Shown one piece after another: positions 27,179-37,114 of a stretch of DNA of 47,708 nt. Both the position numbers and the translations under genes were made by a program. Each line of letters opens with the position of its first letter. Position 1 is the first letter of the stretch. Source of the DNA: Serpentinimonas sp. (lineage in GTDB: Bacteria > Pseudomonadota > Gammaproteobacteria > Burkholderiales > Burkholderiaceae_C); NCBI GenBank assembly GCA_025458665.1, contig JALOSG010000003.1, forward strand, positions 1 through 47,708, read 5' to 3'. The notes beneath the pieces are model-generated. The model did no database searches, was not told the DNA's origin, and saw only the letters and a list, made by a program, of their open reading frames with translations.

Positions 27179-27879
27179 AACGCGGTGCCGCTGCCTTGCT
27201 GGTTCTGTCGGGTTTTCTGGCAGGTTGCGCGGGTACACCGCCGCCGCCCGATTGGCAGATGAACGCCCAGAGTGCGGTGGACCGTGCCACCAGTGCCTAC
27301 CTGGAGGGAAACACCCGCGTGGCCGATGCCGAGTGGGCGCGGGCCCGATCGGCCGTGCGCAGCACCGGCCGGGCAGACCTGCTCTCGCGGGTGGAACTGT
27401 CCCGGTGCGCTGCGCAGCTGGCCAGCCTGGACGTTTCCCGGCCGGTAGCCTGCCCCGCGTTTGCGCCGCTGGCTCAGGACGCGGGCCCGCCCGAGCAGGC
27501 CTACGCCCGGTTCCTGGCAGGGCAGGCCACACCGGCCGACGTGGCGCTGCTGCCAGCGGCCCAGCAAGCCCTCGCCGTGTGGGACTCTGCCGCCGGCGCG
27601 GCGCAGGCCATGGACCGCCTGCGTGCCATCGGCGAGCCCCTACCGCGGTTGGTGGCTGCAGCAGCGCTCCTGCAGCGCCTGCCCAGCGCAGGTCTGCAGC
27701 CCGGCGATGGCCTTGAACTGGCCGCGCTGGCCATTGAAACTGCGTCGGCGCAGGGCTGGCGGCGCCCGTTGCTGGCGTGGCTGGTACTGCAGGAAAGCTG
27801 GGCACAGCAGGCTGGCAATACGGCATTGGCCGATCAGGCCCGCCGGCGCCTGGCACTTGTCAAGGGCGCTGGGGGTTAG
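27175..27879 (+). CDS. Putative lipoprotein of the Mla-like operon
   Basis: The 234-residue protein starts MKRGAAALLVLSGFLAGCAG; the lipobox LAGC gives lipidation at Cys18. The ATG overlaps the MCE gene stop (ATGA). The rest is Ala/Leu/Arg-rich and predicted helical, with TPR-like spacing (AVDRATSAYLEGNTRVADAEWARARSAV), but I do not recognise a named domain. By position it may be the outer-membrane or periplasmic partner of the MlaE/MCE pair, as auxiliary lipoproteins are known in some MCE systems (PqiC and the ABC-type transport auxiliary family). Homology to PqiC is not evident by eye. The function is unknown. Confidence 0.8.
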   Translation: MKRGAAALLVLSGFLAGCAGTPPPPDWQMNAQSAVDRATSAYLEGNTRVADAEWARARSAVRSTGRADLLSRVELSRCAAQLASLDVSRPVACPAFAPLAQDAGPPEQAYARFLAGQATPADVALLPAAQQALAVWDSAAGAAQAMDRLRAIGEPLPRLVAAAALLQRLPSAGLQPGDGLELAALAIETASAQGWRRPLLAWLVLQESWAQQAGNTALADQARRRLALVKGAGG

Positions 27880-27899
27880 CCTGCAAGGAGGTCGCGGCG

Positions 27900-27919
27900 G
27901 GTTCAGGCGGGTTCAGGCG
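27900..27919. repeat. 10-bp tandem duplication at the AEC gene stop
   Basis: GGTTCAGGCG occurs twice in tandem. Each copy contains TCA, the reverse complement of TGA; the right-hand copy provides the stop codon of the AEC transporter. It lies between two convergent genes and has no evident function. Confidence 0.7.
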
Positions 27920-28857
27920 GGTAGCCAGGCCGCCAGCACACCCAGCGCGAATGGCAGGCTGGCCATGCCGAGCAGGGTGGACAGCGTCACCAGCCCAGCC
28001 ACATAAGCGCCGTCGTAGCCCATGCGCGCGGCGAGTACGTAGCAGCTCGATGCCGTGGGCACCGCCGAGAACAGCAGCAGCACCTGCGCCTGCACAGGGC
28101 TCAGCTGCCACAGCAGCGCCATCGCCAATGCCAGGACAGGCAAGGCCAGGTGCTTCAGCCCCAACACTGCCACGGCCAGTGCTTTGGCGTGGCGCATCTG
28201 GCCCAGCTGCATGCCCGCTCCCGCGGCCATGAGCCCCAGGGCCAGAGAGGCCTGGCCAATGCGGTTGGTGGTGGGCAGCAGCCAGTCGGGGATCTGAAAA
28301 CCCAGCAGATTGGCGGTCAGCCCGCTCAAGGTGGCCAGAATCAACGGATTGCGCAACAGTTCCCGCGCGAAGCCGCGCTGCGCGTGGCGCGCCATGGGCC
28401 ACACCGCGCCCACGTTGAACAGCGGCACACACACGCCAATCAGCACGGCGATCATGAGCAGCCCCTCGGCACCCGCCACCCGCTCCACCAGCACCAGCGC
28501 AATGAAGGAGTTGAAGCGAAAGGCGACCTGCGCGGCGGCTGCGTGCTGGCGGGCGTCCACGTGCCGACGCAGCCAGGGCCAGTAGGGCAGGGAATAGGCC
28601 AGGGCAATGCCTGCCAATCCCAGGCTCAGCCCGGCGGCCGCCATGTGGCTGGCTGTCTGTACATCCAGCGGCGTGCGCACGATGGAGGAAAACAGCAGCA
28701 CCGGGAACAGGAAGTAGTAGACCAGGCTCTCTACCTGGTCCCAGACCTTGCGGTTCAGGGCGGTGTAGCGGCACACCAGGTATCCGCACAGAATGAGCGA
28801 GAAGTCGGGGAAGAGCAGTTGGGCGAAATTCACTGCTGGAGCATAACCATTCGGCAT
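27913..28857 (-). CDS. AEC (auxin efflux carrier) family transporter
   Basis: The 314-residue inner-membrane protein has about ten helices in two inverted halves, normal for bacterial AEC permeases. The start chosen is the second of two nearby ATG codons (MPNGYAPAVNFAQLLF), because GGAGG lies six bases before it; a GTG giving MNFAQLL is also possible. Family features include LLFPDFSLILCGYLVCR at the start, NPLILATLSGLTANLLGFQIPDWL, and the C-terminal TASSCYVLAARMGYDGAYVAGLVTLSTLLG. Such proteins export or import small organic acids such as malate or malonate. The gene is divergent from the NYN-like gene with about 106 bp between starts. Confidence 0.9.
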   Translation of the reverse strand: MPNGYAPAVNFAQLLFPDFSLILCGYLVCRYTALNRKVWDQVESLVYYFLFPVLLFSSIVRTPLDVQTASHMAAAGLSLGLAGIALAYSLPYWPWLRRHVDARQHAAAAQVAFRFNSFIALVLVERVAGAEGLLMIAVLIGVCVPLFNVGAVWPMARHAQRGFARELLRNPLILATLSGLTANLLGFQIPDWLLPTTNRIGQASLALGLMAAGAGMQLGQMRHAKALAVAVLGLKHLALPVLALAMALLWQLSPVQAQVLLLFSAVPTASSCYVLAARMGYDGAYVAGLVTLSTLLGMASLPFALGVLAAWLPA

Positions 28858-28963
28858 GGCCATCCTCCGCCGCCTGCGCCCGACTGCGCAGGCGCACTGT
28901 CCGTTCCGTGACAAAATTCGGCCTTTCTGTGAACCCGTTGCTTTATTCGGGCTCTCAGAAGCT

Positions 28964-30043
28964 ATGAAGCTTAAGTTCCATTTAGGCAAAAGGAGCGCCG
29001 TGCGCCAACCCTATTCCTCCCCTTATTCTTCCGCGGCGCCTTATTCTTCAGCGTCCCCCCAGTCTTCCTCCGGTTCGTCTGCCGGCGCAGCCTCCCTTCA
29101 CAGCCCACGTGGCGCATACCCCGCAGGCCCTGCCCCCCAGGCTGTGGCGCTCGTCGATGAGCGCTTTGCCACCTGGCTGGCCGGACAGAATCTGGACGCC
29201 AGCCCCCAGACCCTGCAACGCCATACTCTGACCCTTGTCGTGACAGACCTGTTGCGCCAGCATGGCATCGACCTGCCGCTGCTGCGCGTCTACCTCTACA
29301 GCGATCGGCCCATGGTGGATGCACTCGACGACGTGGTTCTGCGCACGGTGCCGCAACACCACGCCGATGGCGGCTTGGGGCTGGTGCGGGCCATGGGCCT
29401 GGAGATCAGCCAGCTGGCGCAACGTGGCGCCTGCAGCCACCTGTTTGTGTTCAGCGACGACGAGCGCCTCATTCCCTATGTGGACGAGGCGCAGTGGCGT
29501 GGGACCAAGGTGCTGCTGGCCACCGACGAAGCCCACCGCCATGTGGGCCGGCTCATGAGCGATGACCCCAGCTGGGCCCGCCTGCTGGCCCAGGCCGACC
29601 GCCGGGTGGTTCTGCCGCTGGCCGCCTGGCAAGCGTTGGCGGTAGAGGGCGCGCCCCTGCCCGACGTTCCCGCGCGGGCCCAGGCCCCGATCTCGCCAGC
29701 TGGCCCGGCCGAAGCCCACGCCCGCCGAGAGGAACCCGTGTTCTTCAATGACACCGACCCTGCCGCCCCACCCACCGACGATTGGCGCGAGCAGGTGCAA
29801 CGCGTGATTGCTCAGTGGTGGGAAGAGGAGTCCCCCGACGCCCGGCAGGACTTGTCGGAGGAAATGCGCCATGCGCAAGGTGTGCCCCCCGAGACCGACC
29901 GGCACCTGCTGTTGCGCGTGCGCCGCGAGCTCTCGCGCACCCTGAGCTTCCCGGAGAAGAAGGCCATGCGCGAAATGATCCGTGCCACGGTGCTGGGCGA
30001 GGAGGGTGCCGGCCAGCGCGCCCCGGTCTCCAGCGACTCATGA
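28964..30043 (+). CDS. NYN (PIN-like nuclease) domain protein with uncharacterised C-terminal region
   Basis: The protein has 359 residues from ATG. A GTG at 29000 preceded by AGGAG is an alternative start that would drop 12 residues. The N-terminus is a Ser/Pro/Tyr low-complexity tail ([19 protein letters not shown]). The central part resembles an NYN domain: [12 protein letters not shown] with the first Asp, then RACSH-type core [35 protein letters not shown], matching the SGDSDFxPLV strand-turn of the family, though the third acidic position is unclear. The C-terminal helical region ([18 protein letters not shown] to RATVLG) is not recognised. NYN domains are usually RNases. Overlapping methyltransferase and RNase HI genes follow, suggesting RNA-related work; this is inference. 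Confidence 0.68.
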   Translation: MKLKFHLGKRSAVRQPYSSPYSSAAPYSSASPQSSSGSSAGAASLHSPRGAYPAGPAPQAVALVDERFATWLAGQNLDASPQTLQRHTLTLVVTDLLRQHGIDLPLLRVYLYSDRPMVDALDDVVLRTVPQHHADGGLGLVRAMGLEISQLAQRGACSHLFVFSDDERLIPYVDEAQWRGTKVLLATDEAHRHVGRLMSDDPSWARLLAQADRRVVLPLAAWQALAVEGAPLPDVPARAQAPISPAGPAEAHARREEPVFFNDTDPAAPPTDDWREQVQRVIAQWWEEESPDARQDLSEEMRHAQGVPPETDRHLLLRVRRELSRTLSFPEKKAMREMIRATVLGEEGAGQRAPVSSDS

Positions 30044-30921
30044 GCCCCGGCACGGTAGAGGCGGGCCACGAACTCTCGGCCTGGCTGGCCACGCCTGCCG
30101 GGCGCTACCTGCTGGAGTGGGAGCGCGAGCAGTTCGATGCCGCCGTGGCCGATGCGTTTGGCTACAACGCCTTGCAACTGGGCCTGCCCGAACTGCCTGC
30201 GCTGAGTGCCAACCGCATGCCACACCGCTGGGTGGCGCTGCCCGAGCACTGGGCTGCCGCGGAGGGGACCGAGCCGCTTCCGGCAGGCATTCCGGTCGCC
30301 CAGGCGGATTCACAACCTGCCGTGGCTCTGGTCACCCACGCCGCCGCACTGCCATTTCCCGCTGCCAGCCTGGACCTGCTGGTACTGCCCCACACCCTCG
30401 AACTGAGCGCCGACCCGCATGCCGTGCTGCGGGAGGTGGAGCGCGTGCTGGTGCCCGAGGGCCGGGTAGTCATTTCCGTACTGAACCCGGCCAGCTTGTG
30501 GGGCCTCACCCAGCAGCGCGCGCAATGGTTCGAACGGCTGGGCGTGAAGCGCTACGGCTTGTCGGAGCGTTTTGTGCCCGAGACCGGCGATCTGATCGCG
30601 CCATGGCGCCTGCGCGACTGGCTGCGCCTGCTCAGCTTCGAGGTGGAAACATCGCGCTACGGCTGCTTCAGGCCTGCCGTGCACAGCGAGAAATGGTTGC
30701 AGCGCTGGGCCTGGATGGACCGGCGCGGCAAACGGCTGTGGCCTTTCCTGGGTGCGGTGTATTTGGTGTCTGCCGTGAAGAAAGTGCGCGGCATGCACCT
30801 GCTCGGGCCAGCCTGGAAGCCGGCACGTGCCGCCACCGCGCCTGTGGGCGTGACGCAGCGTCCTTCCCTCCACCGGTCCCGGTCCCCACTTCCATCCGCA
30901 CCGCACCAGGACAACTCTTGA
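30040..30921 (+). CDS. Class I SAM-dependent methyltransferase
   Basis: The 293-residue protein has an ATG overlapping the upstream stop (ATGA). The methyltransferase core is of the Methyltransf_11 type but its N-terminal glycine-rich motif I is poorly conserved. The following blocks are visible: [56 protein letters not shown], and later a basic helical segment ([20 protein letters not shown]). The missing motif I is notable, since the normal ExGxGxG is absent, so SAM binding should be tested. The substrate is unknown. Homologues commonly lie just upstream of rnhA in betaproteobacteria, as here. The stop overlaps the rnhA start (TTGA). Confidence 0.78.
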   Translation: MSPGTVEAGHELSAWLATPAGRYLLEWEREQFDAAVADAFGYNALQLGLPELPALSANRMPHRWVALPEHWAAAEGTEPLPAGIPVAQADSQPAVALVTHAAALPFPAASLDLLVLPHTLELSADPHAVLREVERVLVPEGRVVISVLNPASLWGLTQQRAQWFERLGVKRYGLSERFVPETGDLIAPWRLRDWLRLLSFEVETSRYGCFRPAVHSEKWLQRWAWMDRRGKRLWPFLGAVYLVSAVKKVRGMHLLGPAWKPARAATAPVGVTQRPSLHRSRSPLPSAPHQDNS

Positions 30922-31352
30922 ACCGCGTCATCATCTACACCGACGGCGCCTGCAAAGGCAACCCCGGCCCTGGCGGCTGGGGCGTTTTTCTGCAATCGGG
31001 CGCCAGCGAAAAAGAACTCTGGGGCGGCGAGCCCGAGACCACCAACAACCGCATGGAACTCACAGCCGTCATCGAGGCGCTCAAGGCCCTGAAGCGCCCT
31101 TGTGACGTGCTGCTGTACCTGGACAGTGAGTACGTGCGCAAAGGCATCACCGAGTGGCTGCCCGGCTGGAAAGCCCGGGGCTGGAAAACCGCCGCCAAGC
31201 AACCCGTGAAGAATGTGGACCTGTGGCAGGCGCTGGATGCGCTGGTGCAGGGCGGTGGCCACCGCATCGACTGGCGCTGGGTGAAGGGGCACGCGGGCGA
31301 TCCGGGCAACGAACGCGCCGATAGGCTGGCCAACCGGGGTGTGCCCGGCTGA
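30918..31352 (+). CDS. rnhA: Ribonuclease HI
   Basis: The 144-residue enzyme degrades RNA in RNA-DNA hybrids. It uses a TTG start, decided by AGGA six bases upstream and by the family N-terminus [20 protein letters not shown]; the frame continues upstream without an earlier convincing start. Catalytic residues are all present: Asp9, Glu47 (NNRMELTAV), Asp69 (LYLDSEY) and Asp135 (GNERADRLA), plus His125 in KGHAG. Length is normal for bacterial RNase HI. It is the last gene of the NYN-methyltransferase-rnhA unit, with TTGA coupling to the gene before. Confidence 0.96.
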   Translation: MNRVIIYTDGACKGNPGPGGWGVFLQSGASEKELWGGEPETTNNRMELTAVIEALKALKRPCDVLLYLDSEYVRKGITEWLPGWKARGWKTAAKQPVKNVDLWQALDALVQGGGHRIDWRWVKGHAGDPGNERADRLANRGVPG

Positions 31353-31464
31353 CGCGGTACCCGAGTTTTCTGCTGTGGAAAATGACTGATATGGCGATAA
31401 TGCGACCATACAGTTCATCAACGCTGGCCCTGCGGGCTGGCACAGTGCGGCAGGAGCTCGGGGC

Positions 31465-32661
31465 ATGGCGGGTAAATGGATCTACTGGGTAGCGGCAGCG
31501 GCCGGCATATCGGCCGCGTCCGGTGCGGCCTGGTGGTGGCAAAACCAGCCTTCCGGCTCGGTAGCGGGTACCGCCGCGCCAACAGGCGGCCCGGCTGCCC
31601 AGGGCGGGCAGGGTCCCACGGGAGCTCGCCCAGGGGGCCCAGGCGGCCCTGGTGGTCCGGGCGCGGTGCCCAGCGTGGAAGCCACGCCGGTGCAGACAGC
31701 CCGGTTGGTCGATGACGCGCAGGCAGTGGGCACCTTGCGGTCTCGCCAGAGCGTGACCCTGCGGCCCGAGGTGAGCGGGCGCATTGTGCAGATTGCGTTC
31801 ACCGAAGGTGCACCTGTGCGCCGGGGCCAGCTGCTGGTGCAGCTGGACGATACGCTGCAGCGCGCCGAACTGAGCCAGGCCGAAGCGCAACTCTCCATCG
31901 CGCGCGCCAACCTGCGCCGCAACGAGGAACTGGTGGCGCAGAACTTCGTGGCCCAGCGCGTGCTGGAAGAAAGCCGCGCCGCGTTGCAGGTGGCCGAAGC
32001 GCAGGTCCAGCTGGCCCAGGCCCGGTTGTCGCGCATGCGCCTCACGGCCCCGTTCAACGCCACCGCCGGTATCCGTCAGATCAACCTCGGTGATTTTGTG
32101 CGCGATGGCGCCGACCTCGTCAACCTCGAAGACCTGTCGGTGCTGCAGGTGGATTTCCGCCTGCCGGAACGCTACCAGCCGCGCCTGAGCGTGGGCCAAC
32201 CCGTCGACGTGCTGCTCGATGCGCTGCCGGGCTTGCGCTTCACCGCCACCGTGCAGGCTGTGGACCCGTTGGTGGACGCCGATGGCCGCGCCCTGCTGGT
32301 GCGCGCTTCGCTACCCACCGTAGGGGTGGAGGGAGGAGCGGCGCTGCGGCCTGGCATGTTCGCCCGCGTGAATGTGGTGTTCGAGGTGAACGAGCAGGCT
32401 CTCGTGGTGCCCGAAGAAGCGATCGTGCCGCAGGGCGAGAAGCACTTCGTCTTCCGGCTGGAAAAGGAAGGCGAGGGCGACAGCGCCCGCACCGTGTCGC
32501 GCCGCACCGAAGTCCAACTGGGCATACGCCGTGGTGCCCAGGTGCAGGTGGTGCAGGGCCTGAGCGCCACCGACACGGTGGTGGTGGCCGGCCAGCAGCG
32601 CCTGCAGCGCGACGGCACGCCGGTGCGCGTGATCGATGTGGCTCGCCGCAGCGGCAGCTGA
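31465..32661 (+). CDS. RND efflux periplasmic adaptor subunit
   Basis: The 398-residue membrane fusion protein has one N-terminal hydrophobic anchor (WIYWVAAAAGISAASGAAWWW) without a lipobox. A Gly/Pro-rich stretch (GGPGGPGGPGA) precedes the adaptor core. The lipoyl half-motifs are SGRIVQIAFTEGAPVRRGQLLVQLDD and LSRMRLTAPFNATAGIRQINLGDFV, with a helical hairpin between them (about residues 130-190). Beta-barrel and membrane-proximal domains follow, ending in QGLSATDTVVVAGQQRLQRDG. It links the inner-membrane pump encoded next to an outer-membrane channel, for which no gene is present here. A ribosome site AGGAG precedes the ATG. A possible -10 (GATAAT, 31396) is upstream but no good -35. Confidence 0.92.
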   Translation: MAGKWIYWVAAAAGISAASGAAWWWQNQPSGSVAGTAAPTGGPAAQGGQGPTGARPGGPGGPGGPGAVPSVEATPVQTARLVDDAQAVGTLRSRQSVTLRPEVSGRIVQIAFTEGAPVRRGQLLVQLDDTLQRAELSQAEAQLSIARANLRRNEELVAQNFVAQRVLEESRAALQVAEAQVQLAQARLSRMRLTAPFNATAGIRQINLGDFVRDGADLVNLEDLSVLQVDFRLPERYQPRLSVGQPVDVLLDALPGLRFTATVQAVDPLVDADGRALLVRASLPTVGVEGGAALRPGMFARVNVVFEVNEQALVVPEEAIVPQGEKHFVFRLEKEGEGDSARTVSRRTEVQLGIRRGAQVQVVQGLSATDTVVVAGQQRLQRDGTPVRVIDVARRSGS

Positions 32662-32691
32662 CCCCCGTTCCCTCACAGGACAGCGTCCACC

Positions 32692-35600
32692 ATGCAACTG
32701 CCCGAAATATCCATACGCCGGCCGGTGTTTGCCACCGTGCTGTCGCTGCTCATTCTGCTCATAGGCTGGGTATCGTTCGACGGGCTCACGGTGCGCGAGT
32801 ACCCCAAGATCGACGAGCCCAACGTCACGGTCACCACGCGCTTCCCCGGGGCTTCCAGCGAAGTGGTGGAGTCCACCGTGACCAAGCCGCTGGAGGACTC
32901 CATCGCGGGCATTGAAGGCGTGCAGGTGCTGACCTCCATCAGCCGGCAGGAGCAAAGCCAGATCACCGTGCGCTTCGACTTGGCGCGCGACCCCGACGCC
33001 GCTGCCGCCGAAGTGCGCGACAAGGTCAGCCGTGTGCGGGGCCGCTTGCCCGCCACCGTGGAAGAGCCGGTGGTGGCCAAGGTGGAGGCCGATGCCTTCC
33101 CCGTGGTCTGGCTGGCGCTCAGCTCCGACACGCACGACGCGCTGCAACTCTCGGACTTTGCCAACCGCATTGCCAAGCCCATTCTGCAAACCGCCACCGG
33201 CGCAGCCGATGTGCGTATTTTTGGCGAGCGCCGCTACTCCATGCGCGTCTGGCTCGACCCGGACCGTCTGGCCGCCTTCAACCTGACGGTGCAGGACGTG
33301 GAGGATGCGCTGCGCCGCTCCAACCTCGAAGTGCCTGCAGGCCGCATAGAAAGCCAGCAGCGCGAGTTCAACGTGACCGCCGCCACCGACCTGCAGACCG
33401 TGGAGCAGTTCCGCGCCGTCACCATACGCAACGTCAATGGCCAACCCATACGCATTGGCGATGTGGCCCGCGTGGCGCAAGGCCCGCAGGACGAGCGCAC
33501 CTCGGTACGGCTCAACGGCCAGGACTCCATTTCGCTGGGTGTCATCCGGCAGGCCACGGCCAACCCGCTCGAACTCTCGGCCTCGGTGCGCGGCATGATG
33601 GACCGCATCCGCGGCGACCTGCCCGAGGGCGTGCAGCTCAACCTGGCCAACGACAACTCGGTCTTCATCGACCGCTCCATCAAGGCCGTCTACACCACCA
33701 TCGCCGAGGCGGTGTTTCTGGTGGCGCTGGTCATTTTTGTGTTCCTGCGCACCTTGCGCGCTTCCATCATTCCGCTGGTCACCATTCCGGTGTGCCTGAT
33801 AGGCGCGTTCGCGCTCATGGCGCTGTTCGGTTTCTCCATCAACACCCTCACGCTGCTGGCGCTGGTGCTGGCCATTGGTTTGGTGGTGGACGATGCCATC
33901 GTGGTGCTGGAGAACATCTACCGCTACATCGAGGAGGGCATGGAGCCGTTTGCCGCTTCGATCAAGGGCGCCAAGGAGGTGGCCTTCCCGGTGGTGGCCA
34001 TGACGCTGACGCTGGCTGCGGTGTACGCGCCGCTGGCCTTCACGCCTGGGCGCACGGGCCGGCTGTTCGCCGAGTTTGCACTGGCACTGGCCGGTGCGGT
34101 GCTGGTGTCGGGCTTTGTGGCGCTCACGCTCTCGCCCATGATGTGCTCCAAGCTGCTGCGCCACAACCCCAAGCCCGGCCGTTTCGACCGTGGCATGGAA
34201 CGGGTGCTGGTGGGTATCACCCAGGGTTACCGGCGCGTGCTGGCGCTGACGCTGCAGGTGCGCTGGCTGGTGGTGGGCGTCATGCTGGCCAGTGCGGGTG
34301 GCAGCTGGTGGTTGCTGCAGAACATCAAGCAGGAACTGGCTCCGGTGGAGGACCGCGGCGTCATCCTCACCATCATCAATGGCCCCGACGGTGCCACCAT
34401 GGAGTACACGCGCCGCTACGCCGAAGCCATTGAAAACATAGGCCGCGAATACGACGAGTTCGATCGGGTGTTCTCCATCGTGGGCAACCCTACCGTGGCC
34501 CAGGCCAACGTGTTCCTGCGTGCCAAGCCCTGGGAGGAGCGCGAGCGCACCACGCAGGAAATTGCCCGCGAGATCACCCCACGCATTGCCTCCTTGCCCG
34601 GCGTGAGCGCCTTCCCCATCACGCCGCCCTCGCTGGGGCAGGGCTTCCGGGAGCGGCCCATCAACTACGTCATCGTCACCTCCGACAGCTACGAGAATCT
34701 GGCCAAGGTGGTGGAGGAATTCCGCGCCCGCATGGCGCAGCAGCCGGGCTTTGTGCAGGTAGATACCGACCTGCGGCTCAACAAACCCGAGATCCGCCTC
34801 GATGTGGATCGCGAGCGTGCCGCCGACATGGGCGTGAGTGTGGACGCCATTGCCCGCACGGTGGAGACCATGCTGGGCGGGCGCATCGTGACGCGTTACA
34901 AGCGCGGAGGCGAACAGTACGACGTGGTGGTGCAGACCGAATCCACCCAGCGCAACACGCCCGACGACATCGACCGCATGTTCGTGCGCGGCCGCAACGA
35001 CGCCATGATCCCGCTGGCCTCGCTGGTGACCACCCGCGAGGTGGTGGTGCCGCGGGAACTGAACCACTTTGCCCAGCGCCGCAGTGCCACCATCACCGCC
35101 AATCTGGCCCCCGATTTCGCGTTGGGCGAGGCGCTGGACTACATGGACGACATAGCCCGCGATGTGCTGCCTGTGGGCTACACCACAGACCTGAACGGCC
35201 AGAGCCGTGAGTTCCGCAGCGCCTCGGGCTCGCTGGCGCTGGTGTTCGTGCTGGCCCTGCTGTTCATCTACTTGGTGCTGGCTGCGCAGTTCGAAAGTTT
35301 CGTGGACCCGTTCATCATCATGCTGTCGGTGCCGCTGTCGATGCTGGGTGCGCTGCTGGCCTTGAAGTTCACGGGAGGCACGCTCAATGTGTTCAGCCAG
35401 ATCGGGCTGGTCACGCTGGTGGGACTCATCACCAAGCACGGCATCCTGATTGTGGAGTTTGCCAACAAGCTGCGCGAGCAGGGCCTGAGCGTGGCCGATG
35501 CGGTGCAAAAGGCGGCCGAGCTGCGCCTGCGCCCCATCCTCATGACCACCGGCGCCATGGTGCTGGGCGCCATTCCGCTGGCATTGGCCAGTGGCGCGGG

Positions 35601-35787
35601 TGCCGAGAGCCGCCAGCAGATAGGCTGGGTGATTGTGGGTGGCATGTCGCTGGGAACCCTGCTCACCATTTTTGTGGTGCCCACGGTGTACACGCTGTTG
35701 GCGCGCAAGGGGGTGCCCGGAGCCAACATGCAGCCGGTGGACGAGACGGTTCCCGAGGCCGCCAAAGCCGCACCGAGCCACGCCTGA
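32692..35787 (+). CDS. RND multidrug efflux transporter, inner-membrane pump
   Basis: The 1031-residue protein is of full length for the HAE1/AcrB-like family, with 12 helices and two large periplasmic loops. It begins MQLPEISIRRPVFATVLSLL, the usual first helix. The proton-relay helix 4 is LVLAIGLVVDDAIVVLENIYRY, with the adjacent Asp pair, and the helix 10-11 region QIGLVTLVGLITKHGILIVEFAN supplies the conserved Lys. The pump exports drugs, dyes or metabolites in exchange for protons, with the adaptor encoded 30 bp upstream. A separate outer-membrane factor must be supplied from elsewhere. No dedicated regulator gene is adjacent. Confidence 0.95.
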   Translation: MQLPEISIRRPVFATVLSLLILLIGWVSFDGLTVREYPKIDEPNVTVTTRFPGASSEVVESTVTKPLEDSIAGIEGVQVLTSISRQEQSQITVRFDLARDPDAAAAEVRDKVSRVRGRLPATVEEPVVAKVEADAFPVVWLALSSDTHDALQLSDFANRIAKPILQTATGAADVRIFGERRYSMRVWLDPDRLAAFNLTVQDVEDALRRSNLEVPAGRIESQQREFNVTAATDLQTVEQFRAVTIRNVNGQPIRIGDVARVAQGPQDERTSVRLNGQDSISLGVIRQATANPLELSASVRGMMDRIRGDLPEGVQLNLANDNSVFIDRSIKAVYTTIAEAVFLVALVIFVFLRTLRASIIPLVTIPVCLIGAFALMALFGFSINTLTLLALVLAIGLVVDDAIVVLENIYRYIEEGMEPFAASIKGAKEVAFPVVAMTLTLAAVYAPLAFTPGRTGRLFAEFALALAGAVLVSGFVALTLSPMMCSKLLRHNPKPGRFDRGMERVLVGITQGYRRVLALTLQVRWLVVGVMLASAGGSWWLLQNIKQELAPVEDRGVILTIINGPDGATMEYTRRYAEAIENIGREYDEFDRVFSIVGNPTVAQANVFLRAKPWEERERTTQEIAREITPRIASLPGVSAFPITPPSLGQGFRERPINYVIVTSDSYENLAKVVEEFRARMAQQPGFVQVDTDLRLNKPEIRLDVDRERAADMGVSVDAIARTVETMLGGRIVTRYKRGGEQYDVVVQTESTQRNTPDDIDRMFVRGRNDAMIPLASLVTTREVVVPRELNHFAQRRSATITANLAPDFALGEALDYMDDIARDVLPVGYTTDLNGQSREFRSASGSLALVFVLALLFIYLVLAAQFESFVDPFIIMLSVPLSMLGALLALKFTGGTLNVFSQIGLVTLVGLITKHGILIVEFANKLREQGLSVADAVQKAAELRLRPILMTTGAMVLGAIPLALASGAGAESRQQIGWVIVGGMSLGTLLTIFVVPTVYTLLARKGVPGANMQPVDETVPEAAKAAPSHA

Positions 35788-35793
35788 GGGGGC

Positions 35794-35820
35794 GGCTGGC
35801 GGCCCACCCTGGGCCGAGCC
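35794..35820. terminator. Hairpin between convergent pump and moeA genes
   Basis: GGCT and CGGCCC pair with GGGCCG and AGCC around ACCCT, with a GG bulge on one side. No T run follows on either strand, so it may be a weak or Rho-assisted terminator serving both convergent genes. Confidence 0.45.
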
Positions 35821-35827
35821 CGCTCGC

Positions 35828-37114
35828 TCAGACCACGCCGTCGAACATCATCACATCGACCCAGTCCCCGGGGGCCACGTTGCCCTGGCCGTGGTGCAGC
35901 ACGATGAGGCCGTTGGCCTCCACCATGGAGCGCAACACGCCGGAGCCCTGGTTGCCGGTGAGTGTCACATGCAATTCGCCCTGGACGTTGGGCGCCACAT
36001 GGCCACGCTGGTATTCCGTGCGCCCGGGCTTCTTGCGCAGGGCTTCGGCGCTCCGGGCCTTCAGCAGCACGGGCGCTTCGGCGCGTGCGCCCATCATCTG
36101 CAGCAGGGCGGGGCGCACAAAGGCCAGGAAGGTCACCATCACGGCCACCGGGTTGCCGGGCAGGCCAAACAACACCGCACCGCCTTCACCGGCCGCGCCA
36201 ATCCGGCCCACGGCCATGGGGCGGCCCGGGCGCATGGCAATGCGCCAGAAGGCCACATCGCCCAGCTGGCGCATCATGGCTTTGGTGTGGTCGGCTTCGC
36301 CCATGCTCACGCCACCGCTGGTGATGATGGCATCGGCCACGGAAGCAGCCTCGCGGAAGGCCGCTTCCAGGCGCTCGGGGCTGTCGCCCACCACACCCAG
36401 GTCCACCACCTCCACGCCCAGCCGCGTGAGCAGCCCGAAGACGGTGTAGCGGTTGCTGTCGTACACCGCGCCTTCGCGCGGCGCCTCGCCCAGGCTCAGG
36501 ATTTCATCGCCGGTGGAGAAGTACGCCACCTTCAGACGGCGGAACACCTGCACGGCGGGCTGGCCCAGGCTGGCCAGCAGGCCCAGTGCGGCGGGGCCCA
36601 GCCTGTCACCGCGGCGCAGGGCAGGCTGGCCCTGCATCAGGTCTTCGCCCAGCAGGCGGCGGTTGTCGCCGGGGCGCATCACGCCAGCGGGGCATGTGAT
36701 CTGCTCGCCGGCCACCTGCACGAACTCCAGCGGCACCACCGTGTCCAGCCCCTCGGGCATGATGGCGCCGGTCATGATCTTCACGCACTCACCGGCCCGC
36801 ACGCTGCCACGCCAGGCCTTGCCCGCGTAGGCTGTGCCCACCACGCGCAGGGTCAGCGGTTGCCCTGCCGCGTTGTCCAGCGCCGCACCCGCAAAGGCAA
36901 AGCCGTCCATGGCCGAGTTGTCATGGGGCGGTACGCTTACCGGGGAAATCACATCGGCCGACAGCACGCGCCCCAGCGCCTGCGGCACGGGCACGGTTTC
37001 GGTGTCGGCCACCGTGTGCACCAGCCGCGCCAGAAACTCGTTCACCTGTGCAGCGCTCAGCGCCTGCGGGTCGTAGCCTTGCAGCTCCTGTGCAATCTGC
37101 TCTATGGATTTCAC
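35828..37114 (-). CDS. moeA: Molybdopterin molybdenumtransferase
   Basis: The 428-residue protein inserts molybdate into adenylylated molybdopterin. The start is a GTG that overlaps the mobA stop (GTGA) with GGAGG just upstream; the longer ORF-track frame runs back through mobA. Family blocks are in order: [32 protein letters not shown], then [44 protein letters not shown], and [21 protein letters not shown]. Length is normal (E. coli MoeA has 411 residues). It is the last gene of the moaA-mobA-moeA operon. Confidence 0.95.
   Translation of the reverse strand: MKSIEQIAQELQGYDPQALSAAQVNEFLARLVHTVADTETVPVPQALGRVLSADVISPVSVPPHDNSAMDGFAFAGAALDNAAGQPLTLRVVGTAYAGKAWRGSVRAGECVKIMTGAIMPEGLDTVVPLEFVQVAGEQITCPAGVMRPGDNRRLLGEDLMQGQPALRRGDRLGPAALGLLASLGQPAVQVFRRLKVAYFSTGDEILSLGEAPREGAVYDSNRYTVFGLLTRLGVEVVDLGVVGDSPERLEAAFREAASVADAIITSGGVSMGEADHTKAMMRQLGDVAFWRIAMRPGRPMAVGRIGAAGEGGAVLFGLPGNPVAVMVTFLAFVRPALLQMMGARAEAPVLLKARSAEALRKKPGRTEYQRGHVAPNVQGELHVTLTGNQGSGVLRSMVEANGLIVLHHGQGNVAPGDWVDVMMFDGVV

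Noticed and set aside
32311-35781. 1156-aa antisense ORF across the RND pump gene
   Set aside because: It is a shadow of the pump gene: His/Gln/Gly-rich, no domain, and the opposite strand encodes a complete, well-recognised protein.
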